Assembly (NCBI RefSeq): GCF_932276165.1
Contig: NC_064012.1
Location: 14,825,501-14,889,500 of the forward strand
DNA: 64,000 nucleotides
Source: Plutella xylostella
Taxonomy: Eukaryota; Arthropoda; Insecta; Lepidoptera; Plutellidae
Direction of reading: 5' to 3'
In this document: in pieces, positions 10,250-24,199 of the stretch
Numbering within the stretch: position 1 is the stretch's first letter
Layout: each line of letters starts with the position of its first letter
Position numbers and translations under genes: made by a program
Notes under the pieces: model-generated
Databases searched by the model: none
The model's input: only the letters and a program-made list of their open reading frames with translations
Told to the model about the DNA's origin: nothing

Positions 10250-12930
10250 TGGGTCCATCCTGAATATTAGCAACTTCTAAATGTGTCGATCAAAAATCAT
10301 TCTTAAGAATCTCCCGGCCGTCGTAGAAACAGCTCGTTTTAGACTCTACGAACAATAACACTTTTAGCTCGTAGCGTTTCGTAGTTTTTGTATTTATTAA
10401 TGAAATGTTAACGTACGGCCGTGTTCATTCATGTCATTTTTAAAATAAACAAAGATCTGTGCGGTGGCTATGTGTGCTATGATTATTATTAGTTTTGTTG
10501 TTTTAGTTTAATGGCGCGTGTGTTTTATTGATTCTACTCTCGTTCTGAGTTTGTTGTGATAGGGGCTAATCGGATGTGATCACTGTTTGTTCAATAAATG
10601 AGACATACTCCTTTGGAATGGATCTGTTTACTATAACTTTTTCTTAAGCCGTCTATTAAAAGATTGATTCACTTCCGATGAAACACAGAAAAAACCTCAT
10701 AGAAATCTCTCTCTTATATTAAATTTATACGCGTAAGTTTGAATTTCAGCTACGAGCTAGGACATTAAATTTTACTAAGTTATTTTTTTAATCAAAATTT
10801 ATGCTAAATACCACTATCTATCCGTATGCTGCCAGTCCACGGTCATTAAAAAACAAAACAACTCGGCACGCGTCATAGACAATGACGATTGTTTGACAGG
10901 GAAAAGCGCGGAAGAGGATTTTCCCCGCTCAAAAATTTTAGGTTATGTTTTTATACCGCTCACCTATTCAACGGAGTTATTCAGTTGGACGGAGCGCTGG
11001 CTTTTGAGGTCTCAGTCGTTATCAGCGGCCACCACACCCTCCCGGCTCGACCCCTTTCTTTTAGTTGTGCGATTTTATAGGGGCGGGTAAGTGATTCGTT
11101 AGGATCATCGATTTGGACCTAAGATTTAAAATAGTTACCCACCTAGTACTTGGTACGTTGTGTGAGCTGCGTGGCAATGACGATGACGGTAAGTACCATA
11201 ATTACTTATTAAGTTTTTTTTATCTTATCTTAAAATACATTACTTGTGTGATAGTGCCACTATTTTTATTTTATTAGGATAGATTAGGATATTCTGTGTA
11301 ATCTTGTCAGTATATAGGTACTTGCTTTAAATAATAATTTACATGAATTCCCCTTGTTTAAAAGTACTTATAGCCGTAATCTTATCCAGTTAACTAAAAC
11401 AATTTAGGTCATCAATCTAAATAACAACTAAACTCCTTACAATGTTTGTGATTACATATTAAATTTAAATAAAGATTAGAATTTAAACTAACATAAGTTT
11501 ACAAATAAGTACCAACTTACTGAGCTATGAGAAGGTTAATACTAATAATGAACCTTTGGCCTGGTATCTCGAACAAAGTACTTATTTGAAGGGACAACTG
11601 TTTTGTGTATAATTATAAATTCAGTTTAGGTTCCTAAGTATGTAGATATAGCATACCTGAAAATTATTTACATTTACCAACAGCAAAAAGCCCCGAAACA
11701 AACACCCCTTTCCAAACATCCCTCACCAGGCCCAACCCGGAGAGCCCAGGGCGTTTCGATCCAGTTCTTTTCATTCCAAATTCGAAACTGTCGACGGATC
11801 AGCATATTTTAACGTCTTTGTTGGCGTGTTAAATTGAGAGCTGTATCAGTAAATGAGTTGAGGATGATCTGCTAGTGCAATATTGGAGCGGAATATTTGA
11901 TGAGGATCAATTGGTTGGCTGGCAGCCCTTTTGTCGCACCTCGGTGCCGCGGGCGTAGAGCGCTTTAGTGCTTTTGCAATTCTGCTCTGTTGGTGTTGCC
12001 ATGCGCTTAGCGAGTGACAAATGACGGGAGATGGTGAATTCATTAATATATTAGCACATATTAAGTTTAATTACTTAACGTTATCGTAGGTTTTGGTCAG
12101 TGTGTAACGTTGTCTAGGTTTAAAAAGTTTTGTTTAAGTATTAACGAATTATTAAGTTCTATGTCATTAAGCACATTGCTCATTTTAAAGATAATTAGTT
12201 CCTTTATCATGGAGATATTTATTAACCTGGAGCTTTGGCCAGTTACTTTGTCCCTGGCACGCTTGATGTCCATATCCATAACCCGCCATACAACTACAAA
12301 TTTTTGTGAAAGATGGACAAACAAGCAGCTTATAAATGCGTCTATGTGTAATAATAATAGGCATTTATATATGAAGTTAGCTACTGAAAAATCTTCAAAG
12401 CACATCGAGCGTTAACTGTTTCACTTTCAAAATATAAAAGTGCTATTAAAGAACCCATTAAAATACCGGATTTCCCCCGAAAATTTCGCAACTGATTCGT
12501 CCGTCCGATACTTCTTAATATATTCACACCGGACGGAGATTTCCAGCTAAAACAGCGATCATAGCCAAAATAAATTAATACTTAATTCAACGGCGGAAGT
12601 TGTCGATTCTGTGAGATCGTCTGTCTGTCATCGGCGAGCTCGTCAAAGAATTGGCGACGGCGAGCAGTCTGCGGGGCACACACCTGGTTCAACAGAGTTA
12701 TAGCATCAAGAGAATCGGGGCTTAGCTTCTGATGGCTATTAGAATGGTTTGGTATGTTAGATAGTTTAGATACACTAGAGGTGTAGCGCTATTAGGTTAA
12801 CCTATATTATTTTATTTTAAATAATAATTAAGTTATTAAGTACCTATATTGACTTATGATTTAGGTATAGGTATGTTAAGTAATTCCCTATTTATTTATT
12901 TTTACCTATTGACTTACCTCATAGGTAAGT
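10250..12930. other. Intergenic, nothing supported
   Basis: No exon, RNA or element recognised. 10889-11090 is open for 65 codons and ends just before GGGGCGGGTAAGTG, a good donor, so an untranslated or first exon is possible. The opposing ~100-codon frames at 12097-12415 look like chance. Confidence 0.4.
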
Positions 12931-12937
12931 ACTGATA

Positions 12938-13107
12938 TTGATGTCGATTCTGAAGGCAGAAATTGTAATTTTAACTCTGTCAAACTAAAAAATTTGGTAG
13001 CATAAAATGACATTTACGGAAACCATCATAGAGTCGAATTTTAAACAAAGAAATTAAGGTTTTGACAGCTCTAAATTTAGAATTTCTGCCTTCAGAATCA
13101 ACATCAT
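12938..13107. mobile_element. MITE, ~170 bp
   Basis: Left TTGATGTCGATTCTGAAGGC AGAAATT, right AATTTCTGCCTTCAGAATCA ACATCAT; inner GCTGTCAAA/TTTGACAG pair. A diverged relative is at 49128-49215 (shared ATGACATTTACGG). Confidence 0.75.
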
Positions 13108-13109
13108 TA

Positions 13110-15370
13110 TGTTGTTTAGGGTCTTACCTAGAACCTAAGTAAGTGTACTTACTAATGTATAACTGTAAACGTCGTACCTACTATAATGCACAAAATAAAA
13201 ATATATATACCTATTGTACATAGTTTCATTCATATGTCTGTATATACTTACTAACTATATCTTGAAGTTCCAAGTGGCTTAATGTAATTTTAAGTTACAT
13301 TTATTTTGATGTTCATGTCAGAAGTATGTATAGGTAAATAGAAACCCAACCCTGCCTTCTCGGAAGCTTACATCGAGTCGGCACCTTAACGCCAAACCGT
13401 TATAAAACACATCAAAGGCAGAATTAATTGAGCCATCGACAGAGGAGGAAAAAAAAACAAAAAACGTCAAAGTAATGTCACAAACGTCAAAGTGAAGTTG
13501 GTCGCGAGCGATTAGTGACCGTTTCGCATCGTTTGCACCTACACTTGCCGTATTACTCTATTTTTGAAACTGTTTGTTTTAAATACGAGTTTAGGTTCTT
13601 GACTTAGCAGTCTTTCTTTACCTACAGGTTACAGATTTGTTTCGGCTTAATTTTAGTCCTAATGTTGAATTAGTCCGTCAAGCACATTGTGCACGAAACG
13701 TGATAAAAATTATATACATTTTATAAAGTTCAGCTATTTAGGGAAAGAATAACAAACATCGACCCATGCATTTATCATTACCAATAGGTACATGACCGTA
13801 CAATCGACATCATCATGTAGATGTAGGTACTTTCATACTATCAACATAACTTAAACTAGGTTTAATTCGTATGTCTGACGTCAAACTTTCATTATTACTA
13901 TTTGTTTATTTCCAAGCCACATGCTGAGATACATTGCTATCTTAGCAACAACCGCCTACTTATCCCAATTTCCCGCGCTACTCATAAACAAAACAATTAA
14001 TTAACCGACAAAATTCCACACTAAAGAGGGCTCTATTAATCACCAAGACCATAGACAACACGTCCCTAAACAAATTGTGTGAAGGCAAAATAATGCACGA
14101 AGTTTTACGTAGGGAATTGTACTTTAGAAACAACTGGTTAAAGTGAAATTTCGTTTCGGAAGGGGCTGAAATCCATTGTTTTTGTTAGGGCTGCGTGTTT
14201 ACAAAAGGGATATCGGTGAGTGTGTGTGCATTAAATGTTAAAATAAGTCGACCTACCAATTTGGGCGAAAAGGCTAAGCCCAGTGCAGCTGTTTTGTTTC
14301 GGAACCCCGATTCAGTGGTTTCCGATTTCGATGACGATGCGACGTTGAAAATGTTCGTCTTATAGGTATCATAAATGCACTTTACTTCGTTTAACCCGAG
14401 TCCGCGTTGTTCTATGTATGCGTTTAGGAATAGGTTGTGACAATATATACCTACTTAGGTATTGAATAAAAGTTGTCTATGCTAGCAAAAATATTATTTG
14501 TTAATTTACTCACACCCATATAAATAAACGACCCCCGAGGAAAACGTGTGATGGACGGATACGATTACAGATTACAAAATAAATACAAAAACATACCGTT
14601 TGCATCGCAGTATAGGAGAATTATGAAAACAAATTTTCATGAGGATAAATTCGATAGTTTCGGCTTTGCGTTGCTTCTAAGTGAGTCACTCTGACCGAAG
14701 GATTTTGCAAATATAAATCCGTTTATGACTGCATAATTATCTTGTCTTTAGTGTGATAATGAAATCGATTCGATATCGCTTCAGGAGCACTGAATCAGGG
14801 AGGACCAAACACAGGCGCTTTCGGAGATAACCGCAGGACGAAAATTCTTTACATTACAAAGTTAAAAGTTTCATTGTAATTCTTTTATTCCCCATTTCTG
14901 TACCTCTGCGAAAAATAGGGGAGTTACACAGGGTTTTCACAGTGTGTCGGGCTGCGACCTGCGTCAAATCAGGTAAGTATAGTGCGAGTCTCACATTTTA
15001 GGGAGTTGCCTACTTGTAGTCTGGACCTAAGAGAATTAGTACTACGTATTATTAGAATTAAAGGCCCATTTCATTCCAATACTTATCAAAATTCCAACTT
15101 CCAATTTTCTCTGCACAAAAAAAAGAATCTTAGCCGTTAAAATTCCAGCCAGGAGCAGTGGCTAAGACAGTATTATTAATCTTAAACAAGTTAATATCGG
15201 CTACGTTTTCCGGCGCCCTGGCTATGTACCCGGGGGCGGACTTAGTGCGATCACTACGGATTATCGACCGGGATCCCGAGTCCCGACCTAAGGAGAACTT
15301 GCACTAATCCTCTATTGCAATTTCTTACACTTCTGCCGCCGCCGGCTGGTGAAGGCCTGAAATATGTAAG
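13110..15370. other. Intergenic, nothing supported
   Basis: AT-rich, without open frames above ~60 codons with protein-like content and without recognisable repeats. Confidence 0.5.
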
Positions 15371-15378
15371 TACTTATA

Positions 15379-15576
15379 CATTCACGATCACGAACAATGA
15401 AAATGTTCCACTAGCAAAATGTCGACAGCCGTTTTAATTTAATTTTTATTTATTTATTTTAAGTACTTCAATATCGCAGACGGCAGCGGCGTGATTAAGA
15501 GAGACTTTTCCGTTTAGGAGTAATTACTTAGGTCTGTGCTATTGTCACTGAAACTTTTGCATTGCTCGCATGTGTG
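15379..15576. mobile_element. Family A TIR element
   Basis: CATTCACGATCACGAACAAT GAAAATGTTCCACTAGCAAAATG at the left and CACTGAAACTTTTGCATTGC TCGCATGTG at the right; ~198 bp with no coding. Confidence 0.6.
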
Positions 15577-15579
15577 TAT

Positions 15580-18500
15580 TTTTGATTTTGTGCTATATTT
15601 TGTATAATGTATACGAGTATACCGACCACGCTAACTTTATAACGGGTGAAACAGTTGTAGACCTAAAACTCCTAAATGAATGGAAGAGTAAGACGCGTCT
15701 TACGCGTACCACGTCAGTGTCCAAAAAGACAATATGTACCTACCTTATTATTAAAAATAATGTAGCACTGGATTAACATAATAACTACCTATCCGGATTT
15801 CAGACGTGCTTACAAACTTCTTAAACAGCTACTCAGAACTAGATCTGAAAAACATCGCTACAATTCTTGATTTTTATGTGTGTTCATGAATGATGAGCAT
15901 GTCCATGGTTGCCTTTTAAAATAAGTAATTTCAGAAACTCAGTTTTATTAAAACCGATCCTATATTTGTAATTGGTTGTAAAAATTGTTACAGGAACAAA
16001 CATTGGATGTCAATAATTACCTTCCTTTCTGTGATCGGTCCCGGGTTCGAAGCAAACGTCTCGGTGGTACCCGATAGATCAACACAAACATTCAAATCAT
16101 CAGCCATATTTGTTTAAAGACATGCTTAGCCCAGTTTGTTGGTATAGGAAGATGTCGATTTTGTGAACCTGTTTGGCATTGGCTATATTTAGAGCGGTTT
16201 AGTCAAAGAAAAGTGTTGGAGATTTTTACCTAAATATAATCAAAAATATGATTTCCATCCGCTATGATGTTAAATTGATTAATTGTAAGTTATAAGATCC
16301 CATGTCCCTCCTCAAAATTCAAAAATTACTGATTCCGATTTATGTTAGCTCAAGTTGAAAATTACTTTTCCGTCAACCGTCGGAAGGCAGGTAAGTAAAG
16401 CTTTTCAATATAACTTAGACCCCAATACCTCAACTTCCATTAACTTAGGGGAGGGCTTTGAGCATTGCCACCCCAGCTTTGCTGCTTCGGCCGGTTTATG
16501 TTGGACTACCCACCCCTTGTTGCTGCATAGAAAGCTTATTAGACAGGGGGTTTGACTGGTGTGAGTAAGAGGTCTGGTTAGTCTGGCTAAGGGTCGCTAG
16601 GCCCCGCCCTGGTGGTAACAAGGGAATTCAATTTGGAGTGTTGACATAGCGCCGCGGCGCGCACCCACCGCTAGCTGAGAGAGTATCGACCCAGGCTCGC
16701 CTTTGTTGGCCAAGGGAAATGGAGGAATGGGAATTGATAGGATATATAATAAAAAGGTCGGAAAATCATGCTGCTTTGGCTGAAATATATATAAAACTTA
16801 TCCCATTAGCAGTAGAGACAACAGGAGTGTGCGGAGGCTATGATATTTAATAGGAATTGATATTAGTTGCGTTTGAGAATATTGCACGGGTTCGTAGTAG
16901 GTAGTCCATTTATGTATAATTATAATATTATTATTTAGGTACCTACAGAAATAATAAAGAATCTATATTATCTTTTTTGGCTCTGTAATGGTTTCATAAA
17001 TAAGTTAATCTACAGCTTACCACCCAACCCAACACATAAATAACAATGTAAAAGCCAAACACACATCAAACTTTTATTATAATCCATCTAAGAGATCTGC
17101 AAACATGCTGCCAATTTCCAACTGAATATTCTGTTTGAACATGCGACCGCGCCCTAACAGCTAGGGCGACAAATTGATGCTATAGCAAACATAGGGCTGG
17201 ATCCACAGTGGTGCGAAGCAAACGCGGTAAGGCCTCAGGCACATTGATGTTTGCTTTAGCGGTGACGACTGATGGTTTAGCAGGGGTGGCTTTATACCTA
17301 ACCGTTAGCTAAATTGAGCGAGAATATATCTACCTATCGCACTTTAGCTAGGTGTAGTCTAGGTCTAGCTAGGTCTGTAATAGTTAATTGAGTTAGGTCT
17401 GAGTGTGTGTTATCTCTAGAACTAAGTTAATTATCAGAACATAACATAGGGTACTTACAGCACCTGGAGAATGTTTATTCTAAGTACTATTATTGTATTT
17501 TATTATATTTTACTAGTATTGCATAATAATTTTGTTACCAATTTGAAAAATACTTTAACTTTAACAAACACTGTTAGAACGCGTCAAGGGTTGTCACCGA
17601 GGTTTTAAAATTATCTGTCTTAAAATATCTTAAAATGAAAAATAAAAAAAACAATACCAGTTCGCGACATCACGCCCACAGAATAAAAAAAACCGATTAA
17701 AAATCAATTTTCGCCTTGTTTATTTAATCTAATTGGACAGTGAGACAGGAAGTTAAGACTCAGGTGAGAAAACAGTTCCCACACAAGAGTGATTTGAACA
17801 AATAATGCCTAATCCGCATTGTGAAGTCGCAATGACAGAGATTTGGAGCCTACAACGAGGTAGAAGTGTGGCCATTGTGGCAATTTGACGTGCTCTGTGA
17901 CAGGATTGGCCGGTTCCTACTGGACCACTGCATTGGGCCCTGCTGAATTTTGAAAGCCCATGGTTGTTTATAGGGTATTATAAATAATTAGCATTGTAAA
18001 CTAAAGTCACTTGCCCTGATTACTCTCTGTACACTAAACGGTTTCATAAGGTCCGGAATAGTCCGGATTCATAGCGGAGAGCGGGAGTTCAAAAATGCTG
18101 CAGATAAAAATCTCGATTATTTTGAAACGAAATTCATCTAGTTACAGTAAGTAGGTTACCAGACATTTAATTAGACTTGGTTTTACATTAAATGTGTAAA
18201 AACTATTAGCACTGCGGTCAAACGCGCTCAAACCCAAGACGCAGGGCGTTAATAAAAACATGGAGACTGTCAAAACTGACCACAGATTGAGTGACGATTG
18301 ACAGCCTTTGTGGAGGCTGCATTCAAACCTGTGTGGCCTCCATGCTAAGCCGGCCGCGGAAGCCTGTGGCACGCCCCTATAGGACACTTCCATTCACTAC
18401 TTTGACTCTTTACGTCAGATTTACTTGACCAAGTTGACTTGACTCGACCATTCATGTGGTTTTTTTTTGTGGGAAACGCAATAATTGAAGATAATTTGTT

Positions 18501-20075
18501 ACGTGTTCGTCGACTGGCGCATGTATTTAGACGATGGGGATAGAGTTGTATCGTAGGTAGAGATGGTATGGTTTGTATTTAAAAGCAAACCATTTCATGG
18601 CTACTTGGTTTAAAGCAAAATAAAAATCTTGGATTTACTATAGTCCAAAACTAGGAAACTCACTGTAACCCACGTAGGTACTCATAGAGTTTGCTCTTTC
18701 GCGCGGATCTGTCCCAGAAACCTACACTGGAATCCCACCCATGCCAGATATTGTTGAGTATCTTGTAAATGCTTGATACTAAACTTAAGATTAAAGAAAA
18801 ACCCTTGGCATAACAGTCAGAGGTTAAAGTTACTAACATACTTACATATACTTACCTACCTATAATCTAGGTCGATACATCATCATATCATCACGAGAAC
18901 AGTGTAACAATTAACCAAAGAAGACGTGTTTACACAACAGCCCACGACAGTGACTCGGCAAAAAATCCATGACAGTTTCGACTCAACTAAACGGCTAATA
19001 AATACCCTATTGTGAGGCAGTATGAACCGGGAAAAAACGTCGAGAAGGTGGCATACAAACCTTTGTCCGGGATGACCCAAAAATCTCGCCCCCTCAACAA
19101 TTCAGACCCCCCAGTGTTCAAATTGGATTAAATAAAAAATAATCCCCATTGCTGCAGGTAAGTAGCCGTTTTTTTCTCCATTAAAACGTAAGCGTAACCA
19201 TTTTAACAAAGAGAAGCAAGGAGAAATAATGGCAGTATTTTACAGACGTTCAATTTAATTTAGGTTTATGTTTTTTATCAAAACGCGCAGGCGTACAAAA
19301 AAAAACTTGATAACTTTTTATTATTAAGAAAAGAATAAGTAGTGTATGTTGTACTGTTTTTACCCAAGTCGCGTTGTTCTATGATTTAGCAACAATTTGT
19401 AATAAATTTAAGGTATTCTATTGTTACAAAAATACCTATATATTTTATTTCAATCTGCGATGATTACTGAAATCGTAATGAAACAACTACAAAACAACTT
19501 TTAATTTGATAATTTTCGTAAAAGTTCGTTCCGTCTTTTAGTGCATTGGTTGGTTAAAATACTGTAGATATTCAATACATTGTGACTAAACAGATAGGTA
19601 CAAATTTTACTGAAGAACAACCCATTTCTAAAACTTATACCTACAGCTTTCAGTAGATGGAAACCTGGAAATTGCCCTACTGGGCTATTTTATGGTTTTT
19701 GTCACGTGAATCTAGGAATAGACGATTTGCTGATCCAGTATTAATGATAACTAGCTCTCTATCGCGAACTTGTATTGACAACGATATTCTGATTCATCGT
19801 TTTGACTTCGTGATAGGGCCCCTGCCAATGAAACGTTATCTTAATTTGTAATTTTATTTTTATTAATAATAATTTTATTTTTATTAATAATTATTTATAT
19901 TTTTTTAAATAATATTTTTATCGTCATAGATATAAAAACTAAAGCATACGACGCCGACGCCTGGCACCGCGCATGCGTGCCTTGTCATGGTGTCGTATTG
20001 AACGTGTGCTGAAACCTGAAACGATAGGCGACCGTCTCCGAGCAAGACAACCTGACGGTGGCTTGTTAATCTTGT
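15580..20075. other. Intergenic, nothing supported
   Basis: Only short frames (65-83 codons) without motifs. A run of AT-rich direct repeats (TAATAATTTTATTTTTATTA) lies at ~19855-19890. Confidence 0.5.
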
Positions 20076-20079
20076 TATA

Positions 20080-20338
20080 CACTTACGAGCACTGAAAAAG
20101 TTCCACTAACAAAATATCGATGCCATAAAAAACATTCTACCTACGGTAAAAGTCAGCACTTAGTTTATTAAAAATAACTGAATAGCAGTTATTTTGAATA
20201 AACTAAGTATTATTTTGTTGTTAGTTGGTACTTAAGTCTTACTTACTTACTCTGATGCGCTCTGTTAACCTAGCCTTTTCTGTTTAAAGGAGTAATCTCG
20301 TGCTTTTGTCACTGGAACCTTTTCATTGCTCGTGAGTG
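20080..20338. mobile_element. Family A TIR element, best-preserved copy
   Basis: 259 bp. Left CACTTACGAGCACTGAAAAA G, right CTTTTCATTGCTCGTGAGTG; TA lies on both sides (GTTATA|CAC and GTG|TACA), suggesting a TA target duplication. Confidence 0.75.
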
Positions 20339-21649
20339 TACATAACTACATATTGCTGGGTACCGATTGTACTGATAATAAGGACCTACCTACATAGCTG
20401 CAAGTATTTATTAAGAACCCTAAATTTATTTTTCGATTCATTATTATTGGACACCCGATTGGCTATAGAAAATTTTCGTCATTTTCGACATGTGGGCCTC
20501 TGCATTTAATGTTGAATAAACACTTGACACTGTCATTGTATTCCGTCCTTGTGCCTAAAGATGTAAAGATGGTTAGCCTTTATTTTTATCACTGTAGAGT
20601 TGCGTTTAGGTTAGCATTTTCATCTTTATATTGAATGTGTCTGGCTAGCTATGAATTTTTGTGATATCATCTTCGCGTCGGTTGGAAGTGTTTATTCTAC
20701 GGCGTACAGGTTGAAAGGGGGTTCTGTTGAATGAGGGCGATAATGCAGATGGTCCTTTAACGTGTACTTACTTGCATATATTTATATTTAATTAAAGTAC
20801 TTATAGTGAGTAACTAAAATACATCATACCTATGTAGGTATTTCACGTTTAAAGTCACCTAGCCAACAAGAAGCAATTAGGTTTTTCAAACAGTCGAAAC
20901 TCTATATAGTGTTGCAAAATTTCGTAAACCTCCTCTTAACTTAAAATACGGGTAAGTTTATAATATAGTACTATATGTATACTTACTTTTGACGTAAATA
21001 GCTAGGTAGAGACCTGCATACTACATACTGTTGCTCAGATTACATAGCATATAACCTAGATTATAGAGATAGAGCCATAAAGCGGAATATTAATCAACAG
21101 CATCAATCAATACCTATGTAGGTGGGTGCCCTTAATTGGATTTCGGAAGTTTAGCCGAACTTTACATAAATTACAAGGAGAAGTGATAAAAAGCGTTAGT
21201 CATCTTATGATCTACCGAAGAACCGAAGTACTTAATTGAGTATTGAAACCGTGACGCTTTTAAATACGAAGCTAAGATAACCAGTGCTAACCAGCGATTA
21301 ATATATTTGACCCATTAGGCGCCGAAAATGAGCAAACGTTCTTAGGTTTATCCTATTTCCATACATATTCAGTTTTTCGTTCACATAAAACTTGTACTAA
21401 ACAATATTACACTATGCTATGCTATAGTGTGACTGCTCACATTAGGCGGCTTACAGTCGGGTTGGTTTGAACACGGCCTTATAATAATTTTATTATGAGG
21501 GTCTACTACTTACTTCAATCTATGACTTACTTATAAATAATTGACACATACCTACCTACATTTCTTTCTATGAAATAATTTTCATATTTCAGTGTGGTGT
21601 CAGTGTGTCAGTGTGTTGTGTGTCGTTTTTAGTTGATAATATCCTGATG

Positions 21650-21756
21650 CTCTGTTAAATGTACTTCAATGTTTCAGAAGACGTACCTAATTAAGCTAGC
21701 CGTTTAGAAGTAATTTGGTGCTTTTCTCAGTGGAAACTTTTCATTGCCCGGGAATG
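21650..21756. mobile_element. Right half of a family A TIR element
   Basis: Ends TGGAAACTTTTCATTGCCCG GGAATG followed by TA; the left half is not found. Confidence 0.65.
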
Positions 21757-22090
21757 TATTTCACTTCCACTTTATAGCAATGCCTTCAGCGTTCAGCGTT
21801 CAGCCTACGCTACGGCTCTCTCGAAACTTTGTGTTGAATATTAATATCAGTTATTTAAATAAAATCTGCCCTCCAGCGATACGGTAGATTACACAGGTTC
21901 AAATCGGGACTTTCTGGGGAGATAATATCTACGAGTACTTATTAGATTAGTTGTAGGTTGTAGGCAGAGAACATATTATAATAACATTTATAAGCACTTC
22001 TATAAGTTGTAGGTACTAGCCATGTTACTTTAGTTGTAGAGTATACCTTACCAACAGAATTTTATGGTTGTATATTTCTTGATATTTTAA

Positions 22091-22475
22091 ATCATCACAG
22101 TATCATCACGACCCATCACGTCCCCACTGCTGGGGCACGGATCTCCTTCCAATGAAGGAAGGGTTTTAGGCCTAGTAGACCACGCTGGCCAAGTGCGGGT
22201 TGGTGGACCCCAACACAAGCAAGCTTGTGCTGAGTGAGTTGTCGGGTAAGTGAGCAACCCGACTGTCAGAAGTTTTTAAGCTGCCTGAAGGCCTCTGACT
22301 AGGCTTAAAACGACTGCTGCCGAAGCAGCAACCGGGACGACAAGCACGGAAGCGTCTAGAAAAGAACCACTTGAAATCGGTCACCCATCCAATGGATGAC
22401 CGTGCCATGTGTTGCTTAACCTCAGTGATCAGTTACGATTACTGAAGCCAGCACGACTACGGCGGCTTCATATAT
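22091..22475 (-). mobile_element. 5S rRNA-derived SINE
   Basis: Read on the minus strand, 22475-22380 carries GATCACTGAGGTTAAGCAAC and TTGGATGGGTGACCG, the internal promoter region of 5S rRNA (box A and box C). A unique body follows, then the tail GGCCAGCGTGGTCTACTAGG...CCGTGCCCCAGCAGTGGGG, ending in GTGATGATTT. This is the only copy here that keeps the 5S head. Pol III transcription expected, with mobilisation by a partner LINE. Confidence 0.85.
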
Positions 22476-23169
22476 TTTAGATACAGAGTTTTTTTTCGAC
22501 ATTCTGTGTATAATATAATGTGACCCCGTAACAAAACCTGATCTGTAACTTGCTGGATCAAGAAAACACAGTTTGAAAAATGGTCCCTTCATAATCGATC
22601 TAACTTTACCGTCTCAATAAAAGCAAAAAGAAGTAGACCATAATATGGTATTTAGGGCCACTTGCAGAAACATATTAAATCTAGATTTACTGTCAAATCT
22701 CGATTTAAGAAACGTCAGTCCATATAAAATTTGACACTAAATCGTGATTTAACACTAAGTAAAAACTTGTTAAACATATAATTAATATACTTAGTTTTAG
22801 TTGTAGCTTATACTTAGAAGTCACTAAATATTTTTATATTAAAAAAAACAATAATTCGTAAATAAATAAAATACCTACACCCTAGTCCAGGCAGAACGAA
22901 GTACAGCGTGCAATGGCGTGCACTGCGACTAAAGTTGTCCCAGATGTGCGCAGGCGCACAGGCCGACAGTAAACACTTCCTACGCGGGAAAAAAAACCAA
23001 GCTCGCATATGGCTTATAATAACATCATCGCAGTTCGTAAACTAAAGTAAACTTTGGTCTGTGAAACGATATCTCGTCATATTGTGTGGTAACAATAATT
23101 ATTGGCGACTTTAAAATTTACTGAAAAGTCCCTTTGGAAAAAGTAGGGTTTGCTTGTTGTTTGGGTTTC

Positions 23170-23277
23170 TTAACATCACAACCGTTCTGAAGCTGGGGCA
23201 CGGGTCTCCTTCCAATGAAGGAAGGATTTTTAAGGCCTAGTCCACCACGCGGGTCCAGTGGGGGACCCCAACACAAG
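23170..23277 (-). repeat. SINE tail fragment
   Basis: Same tail (GCTGGGGCACGGGTCTCC, GGCCTAGTCCACCACGCGGG) truncated before any head. Confidence 0.7.
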
Positions 23278-23369
23278 TTATTTGGGTTTACTGGGACCTA
23301 TATCAACGTAGCCCAACTCCCTGATTATAATACATTTATGACTATTTTAGAGTATAAAAATTGCTACTA

Positions 23370-23604
23370 CACTCACGTGCAAAGAAACAGTTCCACTTAC
23401 TAAATTGGACACCAAATGGCCCCAATTTTTTAAATATTTTATTGTAAGTTTGAACAAATTACTTATATCCGATTATAGTTGGTAATATTCTCATGCGTCG
23501 CTTAATGTAGTTAAATATTGCAAACTGCGTCATTAACTTAATTTAATCCGCTTATAGGAATAATTTGGTGATTTTCTGAATGAAACGTTTTCATTGCCCT
23601 TTAC
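23370..23604. mobile_element. Family A TIR element
   Basis: Left CACTCACGTGCAAAGAAACA GTTCCAC preceded by TA; right TGAAACGTTTTCATTGCCCT. 235 bp. Confidence 0.65.
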
Positions 23605-23893
23605 TTACACTCACGTATAATATTATTCAAATAAAAATATGGAAAAAAACCGAAGTATCCTATCCTATATATTATAATTGATAGAAACGTGAAACATGTT
23701 AATATAACCCTCACAGAAGGTACAAAAGAGGGTACTTCCTGCGGGTCCCACTCAGGGGTGGGAAAAGCGGGGCGGATCCCGACACGCCCCTTTTGACAGC
23801 TCCTGGAGCCGTAGCACGGGGCTGGGGGCCACTCTATATGACGTAAAACTAAGTTTCTGAGCGCCGCTGGGCGAGCCATAATGACTCTACCTG

Positions 23894-24190
23894 GAGCGGT
23901 GGTAGCTCAGTCGGGTAAGCGCCCGCTTCTCACGCAAGAGATGCGGGTTCGAATCCCGGCGCTGACATGTACCAATGAGTTCTTTTAACTTAAGTACAAT
24001 GTATACCATCGCTCTTACGGTGAAGGAAAACATCGTGAGGAAACCTGCATATCTAGATTTAGCACATTTAGATATGCGAACCCACCAACCCGCAGTGGAC
24101 CAGCGTGGTGGGAAATGGTCCAAGCTTAGGAAGGCAGTTTAGACCTTGGGGATATGCACAAAGGTTCCACTCGAGAGAGCCAGGTGCAGG
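23894..24190 (+). mobile_element. tRNA-derived SINE
   Basis: tRNA-like head with box A TAGCTCAGTCGG (~23902) and box B GGTTCGAATCC (23946-23956). The body contains GTGAAGGAAAACATCGTGAG GAAACCTGCAT and the tail CCAACCCGCAGTGGACCAGC, ending near an AGAATAGAATAG repeat. The head does not form a full functional tRNA, so it is annotated as a SINE and not a tRNA gene. Confidence 0.8.
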
Positions 24191-24199
24191 TACTAACAC

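Noticed and set aside
12097..12415. Overlapping ~100-codon frames on both strands
   Set aside because: No recognisable domain; both strands equally open, as expected by chance.
22380..22475. 5S rRNA gene
   Set aside because: Only the internal region resembles 5S rRNA; the rest diverges into a SINE body.
23894..23966. tRNA gene
   Set aside because: Good box A and box B, but it continues into a SINE body and the cloverleaf is not complete, so it is called a SINE head.
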